13,240 nucleotides of DNA, from assembly GCA_903970295.1 (NCBI GenBank), contig CAJCHQ010000539.1, forward strand, positions 1 to 13,240. Direction: 5' to 3'. Below are positions 1 to 7,959 of this stretch, piece after piece. The notes under the pieces are model-generated. The model was given only the letters and a program-made list of their open reading frames with translations, was not told the origin of the DNA and searched no databases. This DNA is from Bryobacterales bacterium. GTDB taxonomy: Bacteria; Cyanobacteriota; Vampirovibrionia; Obscuribacterales; Obscuribacteraceae. Made by a program: the position numbers and the translations under genes. The stretch's first letter is position 1; every line of letters begins with the position of its first letter.

Positions 1-1136
1 TCGTCGACTTTCTCGATATCACTCGCTTCGCCAGAGAGAGCAATCCAGCGAAATGGTCCTATTCCTCTGCAAAACAGCGGACGCAAATAACGCGCCGTGA
101 AGATGTCGATCGAAAATGCATTTTTGACACCATGTTCGTCGGCTTGCGAGCGAATGTTATTGCCATTGTCGAAAACCACCGCTCCTCTTTCTTTGAAAGT
201 CAGCATCGCTTCCACTTCCTTAGCGATTGAAGCTTGCGCCAGCTTGCGCACTTGGTCAGGATTTTCCTTCCGTAATTTTTCAAGCTTCTCGACCGAAAAT
301 CCGATCGGCACATAGCCAAAAAGAGTGTCATGAGCCGAAGTCTGATCCGTAACCACATCAGGGGTAATACCACGACTGACCAGTTCGGGATATATTTCAG
401 CAGCGTTTCCCACCAGAGATACGGACCGCGCAGTTTTCATTTCCTGAGCTTCGTTTATCAGGTTCAACGCCTCATCCAAGGAATAAACGATATGTTGGCA
501 GAAGCCAGCCTCAATTCTCTTTTTTATACGTTCCGCATCAACTTCGATTACCAAAATCGCCGCACCGGCCATAGTACCAGCTAGTGGTTGCGCTCCGCCC
601 ATGCCGCCCATTCCCGCTGTGAGAATGAATTTTCCAGCCAAACTGCCGCCAAAATGCTCGCGCGCGACAGCAGCGAATATTTCGTAAGTTCCTTGAATCA
701 CTCCCTGCGACCCTATGTATTGCCAGGCTGCAGCGGTCAAGCCACCCCAGATCATCAAGCCCTTCGCCGCTAAGTCATAGAAATTTTCCGGGGTTGCCCA
801 GCGCCCGACGACATTGCCAGTGGCCATCAAAACTGCCGGCGCGAATTTATGAGTTTGAAAAATACCGATTGGCTTTCCTGATTGCATCACCAGAGTCTGA
901 TCGTTAGCCAAATTCTTCAAGGCATGAACGATTTTGTCATACGCATCCCAGTCTCTAGCCGCCTTAGCAAAACTCGCATAGACAACCAGGTCTTCCTGCC
1001 GTTCGGCATTCTCCAAATTATTTTCGAGCAATCTCAGAAGCGCTTCTTGACGCCAGCCCTGGCATCGCAATTGATTGCCCCTTGCCGCAGAAATCCGTTC
1101 TCTCTTGCCTGTATGCTTGGTCACCGCTGCGCTCAT
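1..1136 (-). CDS. hutU: Urocanate hydratase (urocanase), 3' end cut by window edge
   Basis: Second enzyme of histidine degradation: it adds water to urocanate to give 4-imidazolone-5-propionate, using tightly bound NAD+ as electrophile, in the cytoplasm. The frame reads without a stop from the ATG at 1136 to the left edge, about 378 residues of a family that is usually near 555. Visible family blocks are VMQSGKPIGIF (80-90), YIGSQGVIQGTYE (137-149), the glycine-rich nucleotide-binding stretch GMGGMGGAQP (172-181), a VTDQTSAHD block, and RPLFCRGIGPFRW near 352-364. The signature FQGLPxRICW with the essential Cys should lie beyond the edge, so integrity of the C-terminal third is unseen. The start is fixed by AGGAGG seven bases upstream. 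It lies 14 bp after hutH and is almost certainly co-transcribed with it; further hut genes may follow to the left. Very sure of identity. Confidence 0.96.
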   Translation of the reverse strand, partial: MSAAVTKHTGKRERISAARGNQLRCQGWRQEALLRLLENNLENAERQEDLVVYASFAKAARDWDAYDKIVHALKNLANDQTLVMQSGKPIGIFQTHKFAPAVLMATGNVVGRWATPENFYDLAAKGLMIWGGLTAAAWQYIGSQGVIQGTYEIFAAVAREHFGGSLAGKFILTAGMGGMGGAQPLAGTMAGAAILVIEVDAERIKKRIEAGFCQHIVYSLDEALNLINEAQEMKTARSVSLVGNAAEIYPELVSRGITPDVVTDQTSAHDTLFGYVPIGFSVEKLEKLRKENPDQVRKLAQASIAKEVEAMLTFKERGAVVFDNGNNIRSQADEHGVKNAFSIDIFTARYLRPLFCRGIGPFRWIALSGEASDIEKVD

Positions 1137-1143
1137 TCAGACG

Positions 1144-1149
1144 CCTCCT
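1144..1149 (-). promoter_or_regulatory. Shine-Dalgarno of hutU abutting the hutH stop
   Basis: A perfect AGGAGG lies seven bases before the hutU ATG (1134-1136). The hutH stop codon TAG occupies 1151-1153, one base away. Ribosomes terminating on hutH therefore sit on the hutU initiation site, so translational coupling is likely (inference). Confidence 0.85.
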
Positions 1150-1150
1150 A

Positions 1151-2767
1151 CTAGATATAAAAACCAATTTGCGTGTCCGAATGACTCGGCTCAGCTTCCA
1201 ACCCACCAACAGCCTCACTGACGATATCGAGGAAACGGTCGCTATAAATCAATGCCACAACCCGTTCGATCTGCAATTTCCAGGTCGTTGCATTCAGCTG
1301 CGGACTGGCAACAAGATCGTAAGCGGCCTGGGTTCCGGTTCCAAGAGGCGCCACCTTCCGCATGTCGATTGCCTTTGCAGCAACAATCATTTCGATCGCC
1401 AAGGCTTTTTGGGCCAGCTTGATCAGCTGATAAGTTTTCAACACTGCATATGGTGCCATACTGGCGTGGTCTTCGATACCTTCGGCCACCTGCGACCGAT
1501 AGCTAAGAGAAACAGGAGCAGCCGCCAGTGTGGCTTCGGCAGCGATCGCCGCACATACACGCGACAATGGTATAAGCAAAGCCAGCGGATCGTCCATACT
1601 ACCCAGACCTGTCGGTAATCCGCTGAAATGCGACCACAGTTGCTTCTGAACACGTTCACTGGCAATCTGAATCACATGCACGAGTGCGATTCTGAGCATA
1701 TCGAGCGCGACAGCGATATTAGTGACATCAAAGTTGCCCACCGAGATCATCATATCGTCTTCACTACTGACCAGCGGATTATCACTAGCCGAATTCAACT
1801 CCATCTCGAGAATACTCCGCACTTGTTCCATAGCATCAGCACAAGCACCGTGCACCTGTGGAATACAGCGAAAAGAAAGCGGATCTTGAAGATGGCGGCG
1901 CTGATCGAGTGCGTGCAGATAACTACCTTGCAGCATCATACGCAGGCGCTCTGACACCCGCTTATGCCCCGGGTGCGGTTTCATTCGTGAAGCAGCCGGA
2001 TGAATAATGCTCAGATTTGCACCGAAACCCTCTAGTGCGAGAGCGGCGGCAATGTCAAAGCCGCGCAAGACAAGCCGAGCATCAGTGAGGACCAGAGAAC
2101 CCAGCCCGAGGGTCAATCCGTTCGCGCTGATCAAACCAAGCCCTTCCTTAGCCTGCAATTCGACAGCCGATAGTCCTGCCAATCTCAGAGCTTCCTCGGC
2201 GCACATGCGCATGCCGCGATATTCAGCTTCGCCGACTCCTATGAGAACGCCGGCTATCTGAGCCATTTCCGAGAGGTCTGATTGCCCGGTCGAGCCATCC
2301 CAACGCACTATCGGATGAACGCCACAGTTGAGCAAACGGCATAAAGACTCGACAATATGCAGACGCACGCCGGCGCCACCCTTGGCCATGCCGTTAATAC
2401 GAGTCAGGATCATCGCCCGCACAACCGGGGTTTCCATCTGTTCACCGTGGGCCACGGAATGTCCGACTACGGTCTTGCGCTGAAATGCTTCCAGCGCGTC
2501 TAAATGTATTTTCTTGTCAGCAAGAGGGCCCAGCTCGGTGTTCAACCCGTAGACGACGTCTCCTCGGGCGATCGATCTGTTGACTGTCGCTCGGCTGTCT
2601 TCGATGCGACGGACGGCGTCGCTAGAAAGCGCAACCTTGGCCCCCATTCGCGCCACGCGCACCAGCTGCTCGACGGTCAAATCATTACCAGTCAGGACGA
2701 TTGACTCGGGAAGACGATTTTGATCGGGCGCGGACACTGTGGGAATGTCTTCATCGCGGACAAACAT
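1151..2767 (-). CDS. hutH: Histidine ammonia-lyase family protein lacking the MIO triad
   Basis: Member of the HAL/PAL/TAL aromatic amino acid lyase family, 538 aa, near the family's usual ~510 with about 20 extra residues at the N-terminus. Classical HutH deaminates L-histidine to urocanate using the MIO electrophile made from an Ala-Ser-Gly triad. Conserved blocks are visible: YGLNT (73-77, active-site Tyr), GHSVAHG (102-108, conserved His), SASDNPLV (326-333), GNF (344-346), and IEDHASMAP (431-439, conserved Glu). Where typical enzymes read GSVGASGDL, this protein reads GSTGQSDL (158-165), so the triad is absent and one residue is missing. The usual DPYSLR is DPLSFR (295-300): the catalytic Tyr is Leu, the Arg is kept. 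The reading frame is smooth, so this looks like divergence rather than error. The hutU neighbour argues for a role with histidine, but the chemistry is uncertain; it could be an inactive or repurposed paralogue. The ATG at 2767 has only a weak AAAGG upstream. Confidence 0.88.
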   Translation of the reverse strand: MFVRDEDIPTVSAPDQNRLPESIVLTGNDLTVEQLVRVARMGAKVALSSDAVRRIEDSRATVNRSIARGDVVYGLNTELGPLADKKIHLDALEAFQRKTVVGHSVAHGEQMETPVVRAMILTRINGMAKGGAGVRLHIVESLCRLLNCGVHPIVRWDGSTGQSDLSEMAQIAGVLIGVGEAEYRGMRMCAEEALRLAGLSAVELQAKEGLGLISANGLTLGLGSLVLTDARLVLRGFDIAAALALEGFGANLSIIHPAASRMKPHPGHKRVSERLRMMLQGSYLHALDQRRHLQDPLSFRCIPQVHGACADAMEQVRSILEMELNSASDNPLVSSEDDMMISVGNFDVTNIAVALDMLRIALVHVIQIASERVQKQLWSHFSGLPTGLGSMDDPLALLIPLSRVCAAIAAEATLAAAPVSLSYRSQVAEGIEDHASMAPYAVLKTYQLIKLAQKALAIEMIVAAKAIDMRKVAPLGTGTQAAYDLVASPQLNATTWKLQIERVVALIYSDRFLDIVSEAVGGLEAEPSHSDTQIGFYI

Positions 2768-2973
2768 TCGAAGCGAAACCTTTTACAGTCGGGTTGCTCT
2801 GAGATACCGTCGTTTCTTGGCCCTTGGACCAGACTAAAACAGCCTGGCAGTCGGCACTTGCCCACAATAACACACCCCGCCGCCGGGCTCAAATATTGAT
2901 GATTACAAAACGTGAACGCTTTACACTCGCCGGGGCTATCCATCGGTTATTAGCCGGTATCCGCTACAATTCA

Positions 2974-4683
2974 ATGATGATTAGATTGGATCACATTAGC
3001 AAAATCTATCCACAAGGCGACATACTCAACGATGTCACCTGGGAGCTCAAAAGCGGTGACCGCATTGGGCTGGTGGGTGCAAACGGCGCCGGCAAAACCA
3101 CTCAATTTCGAATTATTACTGGCGAAACCGAACCAACAACCGGCGATGTGATTCGCAACGCCGGCGTCAAAATAGCCTATTTGACTCAAGAATTCGAATT
3201 GCATCAAGAGTCGACTGTTCGAGATGAGCTTTCCCGGGCTTTCACCGAATGTCATGCCATCAAAGAGGCACTGAACGCGGTGCATCATAAAATGGAGACC
3301 GCAACAGGCGACGAACTGAATAAATTGATTCACAAGATGGATCGCCTGCAACGTGAATTCGAGCATAAAGATGGCTACCAGCTCGAAATCAAAGTCGATA
3401 AAATCTTGCCTGATATCGGCTTCTCCACGAGCGACGGTGATCGTCTAGTCAAAGAATTCAGCGGCGGCTGGCAAATGCGCATGGGTCTGGGCAAAGTCAT
3501 GCTGCGCGAGCCGGATGTTCTGCTTCTCGACGAACCGACTAACCATCTGGATCTGGAAACAGTAGAGTGGCTGGAGTCATATCTCAAGAAATTGACGGCA
3601 GCAATTGCCATCATCTCTCACGATCGCGCCTTTCTCGATCGACTCTGCACCAAGATCGTCGAAATCGAACGAGGTGTTTCCACAGTCTATCTCGGCAATT
3701 ACTCAGCTTACGTGGAAGCGCGAACATTGACACGTGAAGCGCAATTGGCAGCTTTCGAGCGGCAACAAAAAGAACTCGAGCGCCAGGAAGTATTCATCGA
3801 GCGTTTTCGCGCCAGCGCCACACGCAGCACTCAAGCCAAAAGCCGCGAGAAACAATTAGATAAGGTCGAACTGATCGAAGAGCCAGAAACCGAGTTGCGT
3901 ACATTGCAATTCAAATTCCCTCCTTGTGCCAAAAGCGGTCGCGACGTCGTTTCTATTAAGAATCTCACCCACGGGTATGGGGACAATATTCTCTTTCTCG
4001 GTGCTAATCTGCATATCGAACGCGGCGACAAAATTGCTTTTCTCGGCGCCAATGGTTCCGGTAAATCAACCTTGCTGCGACTGATCATGGGCATGGAAGA
4101 AGCCCTTGAAGGCCATGCAGGCTTTGGCGAACATAATATACGCCCCGCTTATTTCGAACAAAATCAGGCGGAAGCTCTCGATCTCGACAAAACTCTGCTC
4201 GACACAATCGCCGATGAAGTTCCACTCTGGAAAACTGAAGAAGTGCGGGGCTTGTTGGGCAAATTTCTCTTCAGCGGCGATGCGGTCTTCAAGAAAGTCG
4301 GCACCCTCAGTGGCGGCGAAAAAGCAAGATTAGCCTTGGCCAAACTGCTTTTGGGTTCAGCAAACGTTCTCCTCCTCGACGAACCGACCAATCACCTCGA
4401 CATACCCGCCAAAGAAACAATTGAAGAGGCCCTTCAGCAGTACGAAGGAACCATTCTCGTGGTTTCGCACGATCGATTCATGATCAATAAAGTGGCTAAT
4501 AAAATTGTCGAGATCCGCGACGGCGATTTGCATATTTATCACGGCAATTACGAATATTACTTAGAACGCAAAGAAATCGAAAACCGCAGAGCGCAAGCGG
4601 CTAAAGAGGAAGCGGCGCACGCTGCCAAGCTTGCCGAAAAGCGAGCAAAAGAAAAAGCGAAACAGCAAGCTAAGAAAAAGTGA
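2974..4683 (+). CDS. ABC-F family ATPase (ribosome-associated, Uup/YheS/EttA-like)
   Basis: Soluble protein of 569 aa with two ABC ATPase domains and no membrane segments, as in ABC-F factors that bind the ribosomal E site and act on stalled or initiating ribosomes. Domain 1: Walker A GANGAGKTT (35-43), signature FSGGW (162-166), Walker B LLLDEPTNHLD (from 183), switch His216. Domain 2: Walker A GANGSGKST (358-366), signature LSGGE (445-449), Walker B LLLDEPTNHLD (from 466). Between them (about 235-305) lies a charged helical linker with GNYSAY and IERFRASATRSTQAKSREK, the type that contacts P-site tRNA in this family. The C-terminus is a short Lys/Ala-rich tail. The frame stays open upstream to a TTG at 2824, but family similarity starts at MIRLDHISKIY, so the ATG pair at 2974/2977 is preferred. 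No good Shine-Dalgarno is seen. Divergent from hutH, convergent with the kinase genes. The exact ABC-F subfamily, including any role in antibiotic resistance, cannot be told. Confidence 0.93.
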   Translation: MMIRLDHISKIYPQGDILNDVTWELKSGDRIGLVGANGAGKTTQFRIITGETEPTTGDVIRNAGVKIAYLTQEFELHQESTVRDELSRAFTECHAIKEALNAVHHKMETATGDELNKLIHKMDRLQREFEHKDGYQLEIKVDKILPDIGFSTSDGDRLVKEFSGGWQMRMGLGKVMLREPDVLLLDEPTNHLDLETVEWLESYLKKLTAAIAIISHDRAFLDRLCTKIVEIERGVSTVYLGNYSAYVEARTLTREAQLAAFERQQKELERQEVFIERFRASATRSTQAKSREKQLDKVELIEEPETELRTLQFKFPPCAKSGRDVVSIKNLTHGYGDNILFLGANLHIERGDKIAFLGANGSGKSTLLRLIMGMEEALEGHAGFGEHNIRPAYFEQNQAEALDLDKTLLDTIADEVPLWKTEEVRGLLGKFLFSGDAVFKKVGTLSGGEKARLALAKLLLGSANVLLLDEPTNHLDIPAKETIEEALQQYEGTILVVSHDRFMINKVANKIVEIRDGDLHIYHGNYEYYLERKEIENRRAQAAKEEAAHAAKLAEKRAKEKAKQQAKKK

Positions 4684-4798
4684 TTTCAGGCGGTGGCTGG
4701 CAATAAGAAATCCCGCATGCGCTAAGAAAAATAGCAGACACTTGAAAGGTAATGCCCGCAAATGGGCGTCCTCCTGGACATAAGGAAAATAGCTGTTT

Positions 4799-6352
4799 TC
4801 ATTCGCAAGCGTCGAGAACAGCACGAAATTGCTGCACAGCCTGGAACCGATTGGAAACGTCGGGCTCGGTCGCACGCGCTATCAATGCAGACAATGACTT
4901 GTTGACGCCGGCGACAATGTCGCAGGGATTTGACTTGGATAACGGTACTGGATCCTTTCCTGTGAGCAAATAATACAGTGTCGCGCCCATCGCATAGATG
5001 TCGCTCTGTGTTGTTGGTTTGCCACGAAACTGCTCCGGCGGCACATACGCATGTTTCCCAACAACAGTTTTTGTTGATTTGGACTCGAGACGATAGGCCA
5101 CATTGAAATCAATCAGAGTCAACCTGTCATCGCCACCAAGCATAAGATTTTCTGGCGTGAAGTCGCGGTGAATCAGTGGCGGCTGTTGTTCGTGCAAATA
5201 CTCGAGCAAATCGCACATCTGCCGCGCCAATGCAAGAACTCTAGCGCTCGACATCGCTTCATGCGATTCGATGGCTTGGCGCAGCGAAACTCCCTCAATC
5301 CGCTCCATCACTAGATATGCACGCGAGCCTTCAACAAATAGATCTCGATATTTCACAATCTGCATGTGATTGAGCTGTTTCAAGAGGTTCGCCTCGCGCT
5401 GAATATTTTGCACCGCTCGCTTCTGAATCTCACTGCCACCACGCGATGGCAAAACGAACTCCTTGAGCACACATCGCTCGGACAAGGATGCCTCGACTTT
5501 TACTTCGGACAGGGCGCACTCTAGCTGTGATTCTAAGGTCTCATCTTGGTGCCCATCTAGTTGCAGCTGCAAAGCCTCGTACACATTTGCTTGCCCACCA
5601 GAAGCCAATCGCGAAACAATTTCGTAACGTCCTTCAGCCAGTTTCACTCCGGGCGACAATATCGTGCCGATTGTGTTTTTAGCATGCAAGCTCCCTAGCC
5701 ACAAAGCGGTGTAGGTTGGTACTTCGCCAAACTCCTCACGCGCAATCAGGTCGCTACTAATGAGTTCTGGCGGGACGTGCTTTATCATCTCCGCCCGAAA
5801 AAGACTTTGATCGGCCTCGAAGAAGCCTGTCTCCAAGAGATTCAGTGTAATTTCATCAGCGGCGGATACCTGACTGGACGTGAGACACATCATATCGAAC
5901 AAGAATCTGCTCTCAGTCGTAAACTCAGAAACATCAACTGTGACACGGAATTTCGCTGAATTAGTGCTTCCTTCCTCAGGTACATAAGACAGAGAGCGAA
6001 TTTGATCCCATCTGAACACCGGGCTTTTATAGTAAAAAACTGGGTTCAACCAATGCATCCTAAATCCACCGCGACTGATCTGAATGTGAGTCGGTCTCGA
6101 TAAGTCAAGAAAGAGAACAGACGCAGCTATCGCTGGCATCGCGATGTACAGGCAATAATTGAGCAGAAACGAAGGCAGTACGATGGCTGCTAAGCAGCCC
6201 AGGGTAAAGATCATCAAGGAAAACGGTAGCATAAACCTTTCGATCGCCGCCTTGTTTTGCGAAATAAGCGCCGGACGATTCATGCTGTAGTGCAAGATAA
6301 AGTAGCCTTCGCTTGGAGCGCTGACTGGCAACTGCCGTCCCTCAGAACCCAT
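4799..6352 (-). CDS. Membrane-anchored Hanks-type Ser/Thr protein kinase (downstream copy)
   Basis: Protein of 517 aa that probably phosphorylates Ser/Thr on cytoplasmic proteins. Two hydrophobic segments (about 41-60 and 64-83) form a hairpin. They are followed by a beta-rich region with the pattern IQISRGGF...FRWDQI (90-118), which resembles bacterial PH-like domains. The kinase domain runs from about 243 to 515: glycine loop LASGGQANVY (249-258), VLKE with Lys297, helix-C Glu320, catalytic loop HRDFTPEN (395-402), metal site DFN (415-417) instead of DFG, PPE (438-440) and SDIYAMGATLYYLLTG. The usual catalytic-loop Lys is Thr399, but Lys297, Asp397, Asn402 and Asp415 remain, so activity is plausible. 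About 30 extra acidic residues (261-293) sit between strands 2 and 3. The start ATG is backed by an SD overlapping the preceding gene's stop, 12 bp upstream. It is a paralogue of that gene with the same architecture. Confidence 0.93.
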   Translation of the reverse strand: MGSEGRQLPVSAPSEGYFILHYSMNRPALISQNKAAIERFMLPFSLMIFTLGCLAAIVLPSFLLNYCLYIAMPAIAASVLFLDLSRPTHIQISRGGFRMHWLNPVFYYKSPVFRWDQIRSLSYVPEEGSTNSAKFRVTVDVSEFTTESRFLFDMMCLTSSQVSAADEITLNLLETGFFEADQSLFRAEMIKHVPPELISSDLIAREEFGEVPTYTALWLGSLHAKNTIGTILSPGVKLAEGRYEIVSRLASGGQANVYEALQLQLDGHQDETLESQLECALSEVKVEASLSERCVLKEFVLPSRGGSEIQKRAVQNIQREANLLKQLNHMQIVKYRDLFVEGSRAYLVMERIEGVSLRQAIESHEAMSSARVLALARQMCDLLEYLHEQQPPLIHRDFTPENLMLGGDDRLTLIDFNVAYRLESKSTKTVVGKHAYVPPEQFRGKPTTQSDIYAMGATLYYLLTGKDPVPLSKSNPCDIVAGVNKSLSALIARATEPDVSNRFQAVQQFRAVLDACE

Positions 6353-6362
6353 AACGAAGATG

Positions 6363-6371
6363 CCTCACCTT
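6363..6371 (-). promoter_or_regulatory. Ribosome-binding site overlapping the upstream kinase stop codon
   Basis: On the minus strand the bases read AAGGTGAGG, ending ten bases before the ATG of the downstream kinase. The internal TGA (6365-6367) is the stop of the upstream kinase. Terminating ribosomes are placed on the next start, so the two kinases are likely made from one transcript in coupled fashion. It also supports ATG 6352 over the internal Met24, which has no such site. Confidence 0.7.
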
Positions 6372-7822
6372 GCCATCAGCTCTCGACAAATTTCTACCAA
6401 GTGCCTCGAATCGGGGCGGTCTTCATTTTCTAGTTGCGTGCATGCAGCAATCAATTCGTCGAATTCAGCAGGTACCCCTGGCAAAGCCTGGGCGGCACGT
6501 GAAACTGATAAAGGTTCTGGATCTTGACCAACTAATAAGAAATATAGCGTCGCGCCGAAGGCATAAATATCACTCTTCGGCTCCGCTTTGCCCCTGATTT
6601 GCTCTGGTGGAATATAGGCTTGTTTACCGACTAGGGTACCGGTAGCCACGCTGACAAATTCATTCGAGACACCAAAATCAATCAATGCGATGCTCTCGTC
6701 ACTTTTAATGATCAAATTATCGGGTGTCAAATCTCGGTGCACAATCGCTGGCTCCAGATGGTGCAAATAGTGGAGCACCTCCACGATTTGAACAGCCCAC
6801 CGCAACACCTTCCGTGGCGGCTGCTGTCCCTTCAATTCAACTAGCTGGCGCAGCGACATGCCGGGAATAAATTCGAGAACGATGTAATCTCTACCAGCTT
6901 CGACAAAATGGTCGAGCACCTTGGTAATACGCGGATGTTCGATTCTCGCCAGCAATCTTGCTTCTCTTTCGAACAACTCCTTAGCTTTGCTTCGAACAGC
7001 CTCGGAGATGTCCGCAGGCAACGTCGATTCTTTCAGCACGACCTTGCGACCGCCGGTTTGACCAGCCAAATAAACAGCCGACAAGCCGCCAGAAGCAAGC
7101 TGCATGCGAACCTCATAGCGTTCTCCCTGCAAGCGCGCGCCGGTAGTTAATGGCACAAAAATAGTGGCACCGAACTGAGAGTCCAGCGCATCCGTCCAAA
7201 TTGTTTCATAAGTGATTGGCACATTTGAATCGACAGCCATCACCGCGCGTTCAAACAACAGGGCGTTTTTTGAAAACACTTCCTGCCCTGAAAATCTCTC
7301 CAATGACAGAAGCAACTCCTCTGCGGTTGAACGACTGAGCGCATCGAGATCCAATTGAACACTGCCACCCGATTTAAAATCAATTGTCAGAGAAGAATCT
7401 CCGAGTCCACTCCATTCCGCAATATTCTTGGGTCTGCAATGGCCTTGGAAGTCTACAGCGTGAACATCGCTCCATTCTCGATGAAGCCGATCAAGTAGCC
7501 CATAGCGCATGATTTTGTCGAAAATAATTCCACTCTCTGTAAGTCGAATCAAGTGTTTACTGCGCCAATTACAAGCCCGCACACAAAGAGCAAATCCAAC
7601 TAAGATAAAAAAGCCAGGCACGGTGGAATATACAGGCTCAACGGACAGTTCGCCCATCTGGACTAACACGATGAAAGCGCCAATCATGATGGATCCTAAG
7701 CCAACTCCTGAAACAGACCAGAGCATAATTCCATTTATGGGTTGGTACGGCAGATTTTTCGTTCTGACGCGAGCAATTTCAGTTCCGCTGGTTTTCTGAT
7801 TCGCGACCTGGATTTCTTCCAT
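6365..7822 (-). CDS. Membrane-anchored Hanks-type Ser/Thr protein kinase (upstream copy)
   Basis: Protein of 485 aa from the ATG at 7822; an in-frame TTG at 7831 would add three residues, and neither start has a strong SD. Two hydrophobic segments (about 32-55 and 67-85) are followed by a PH-like stretch (IRLTESGI...REWSDV). The kinase domain begins around residue 234: glycine loop LASGGLSAVY, VVLKE (Lys264), helix-C Glu287, HRDLTPDN (362-369), intact DFG (382-384), a PPE block, and SDIYAFGATLYFLLVG. Thr366 stands where canonical Hanks kinases have Lys. Unlike the downstream paralogue it keeps DFG and has no long insertion after the glycine loop. The two share the linker pattern before the kinase domain (LxxGxxLxxxRYE), pointing to tandem duplication. 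First gene of a likely two-gene operon; its promoter should lie in 7823-7959. Substrates unknown. Confidence 0.93.
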   Translation of the reverse strand: MEEIQVANQKTSGTEIARVRTKNLPYQPINGIMLWSVSGVGLGSIMIGAFIVLVQMGELSVEPVYSTVPGFFILVGFALCVRACNWRSKHLIRLTESGIIFDKIMRYGLLDRLHREWSDVHAVDFQGHCRPKNIAEWSGLGDSSLTIDFKSGGSVQLDLDALSRSTAEELLLSLERFSGQEVFSKNALLFERAVMAVDSNVPITYETIWTDALDSQFGATIFVPLTTGARLQGERYEVRMQLASGGLSAVYLAGQTGGRKVVLKESTLPADISEAVRSKAKELFEREARLLARIEHPRITKVLDHFVEAGRDYIVLEFIPGMSLRQLVELKGQQPPRKVLRWAVQIVEVLHYLHHLEPAIVHRDLTPDNLIIKSDESIALIDFGVSNEFVSVATGTLVGKQAYIPPEQIRGKAEPKSDIYAFGATLYFLLVGQDPEPLSVSRAAQALPGVPAEFDELIAACTQLENEDRPDSRHLVEICRELMAR

Positions 7823-7959
7823 CTTAGCCAAACCTGATCCGATTACCGCGGAGCAATATTTCCCACTGTACTACAACCAAGCATTAGCTCGCCCACAACC
7901 GCGCCAGCAGAGACGTGCCAGCCAAACAGAAAAAAATAGCTATATTCCTTATTTCGTCA

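Noticed and set aside
97..1154. Several short plus-strand frames across the left end
   Set aside because: They lie opposite the hutU frame, which shows strong family motifs; the plus-strand translations show no recognisable motif and no ribosome-binding logic.
1082..1954. Plus-strand frames of 178 and 108 residues opposite hutH
   Set aside because: Antisense to a conserved enzyme; composition and lack of motifs mark them as by-products of the coding strand.
2824..2973. N-terminal extension of the ABC-F frame from a TTG
   Set aside because: The 50 residues have no family similarity, and the conserved first strand begins at MIRLDHISKIY. Kept only as an alternative start.
4753..4800. Small abutting hairpins (GCCC/GGGC and GTCC/GGAC) and GAAAA/TTTTC between the convergent ABC-F and kinase genes
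   Set aside because: Stems of only 4-5 bp without a proper T-tract; not enough to call a terminator.
7888..7898. Minus-strand TTGTGGGCGAG upstream of the first kinase, also found with one mismatch (TTGTGGGCAAG) upstream of hutH at 2857-2867
   Set aside because: An 11-base near match found by eye among many possible comparisons; no well-spaced -10 element follows either copy.
7930..7955. AT-only stem followed by a seven-T run (minus strand) after the binding-protein stop
   Set aside because: The stem is about 5 A/T pairs with a ten-base loop, too weak for a factor-independent terminator, although the T-run is suggestive.
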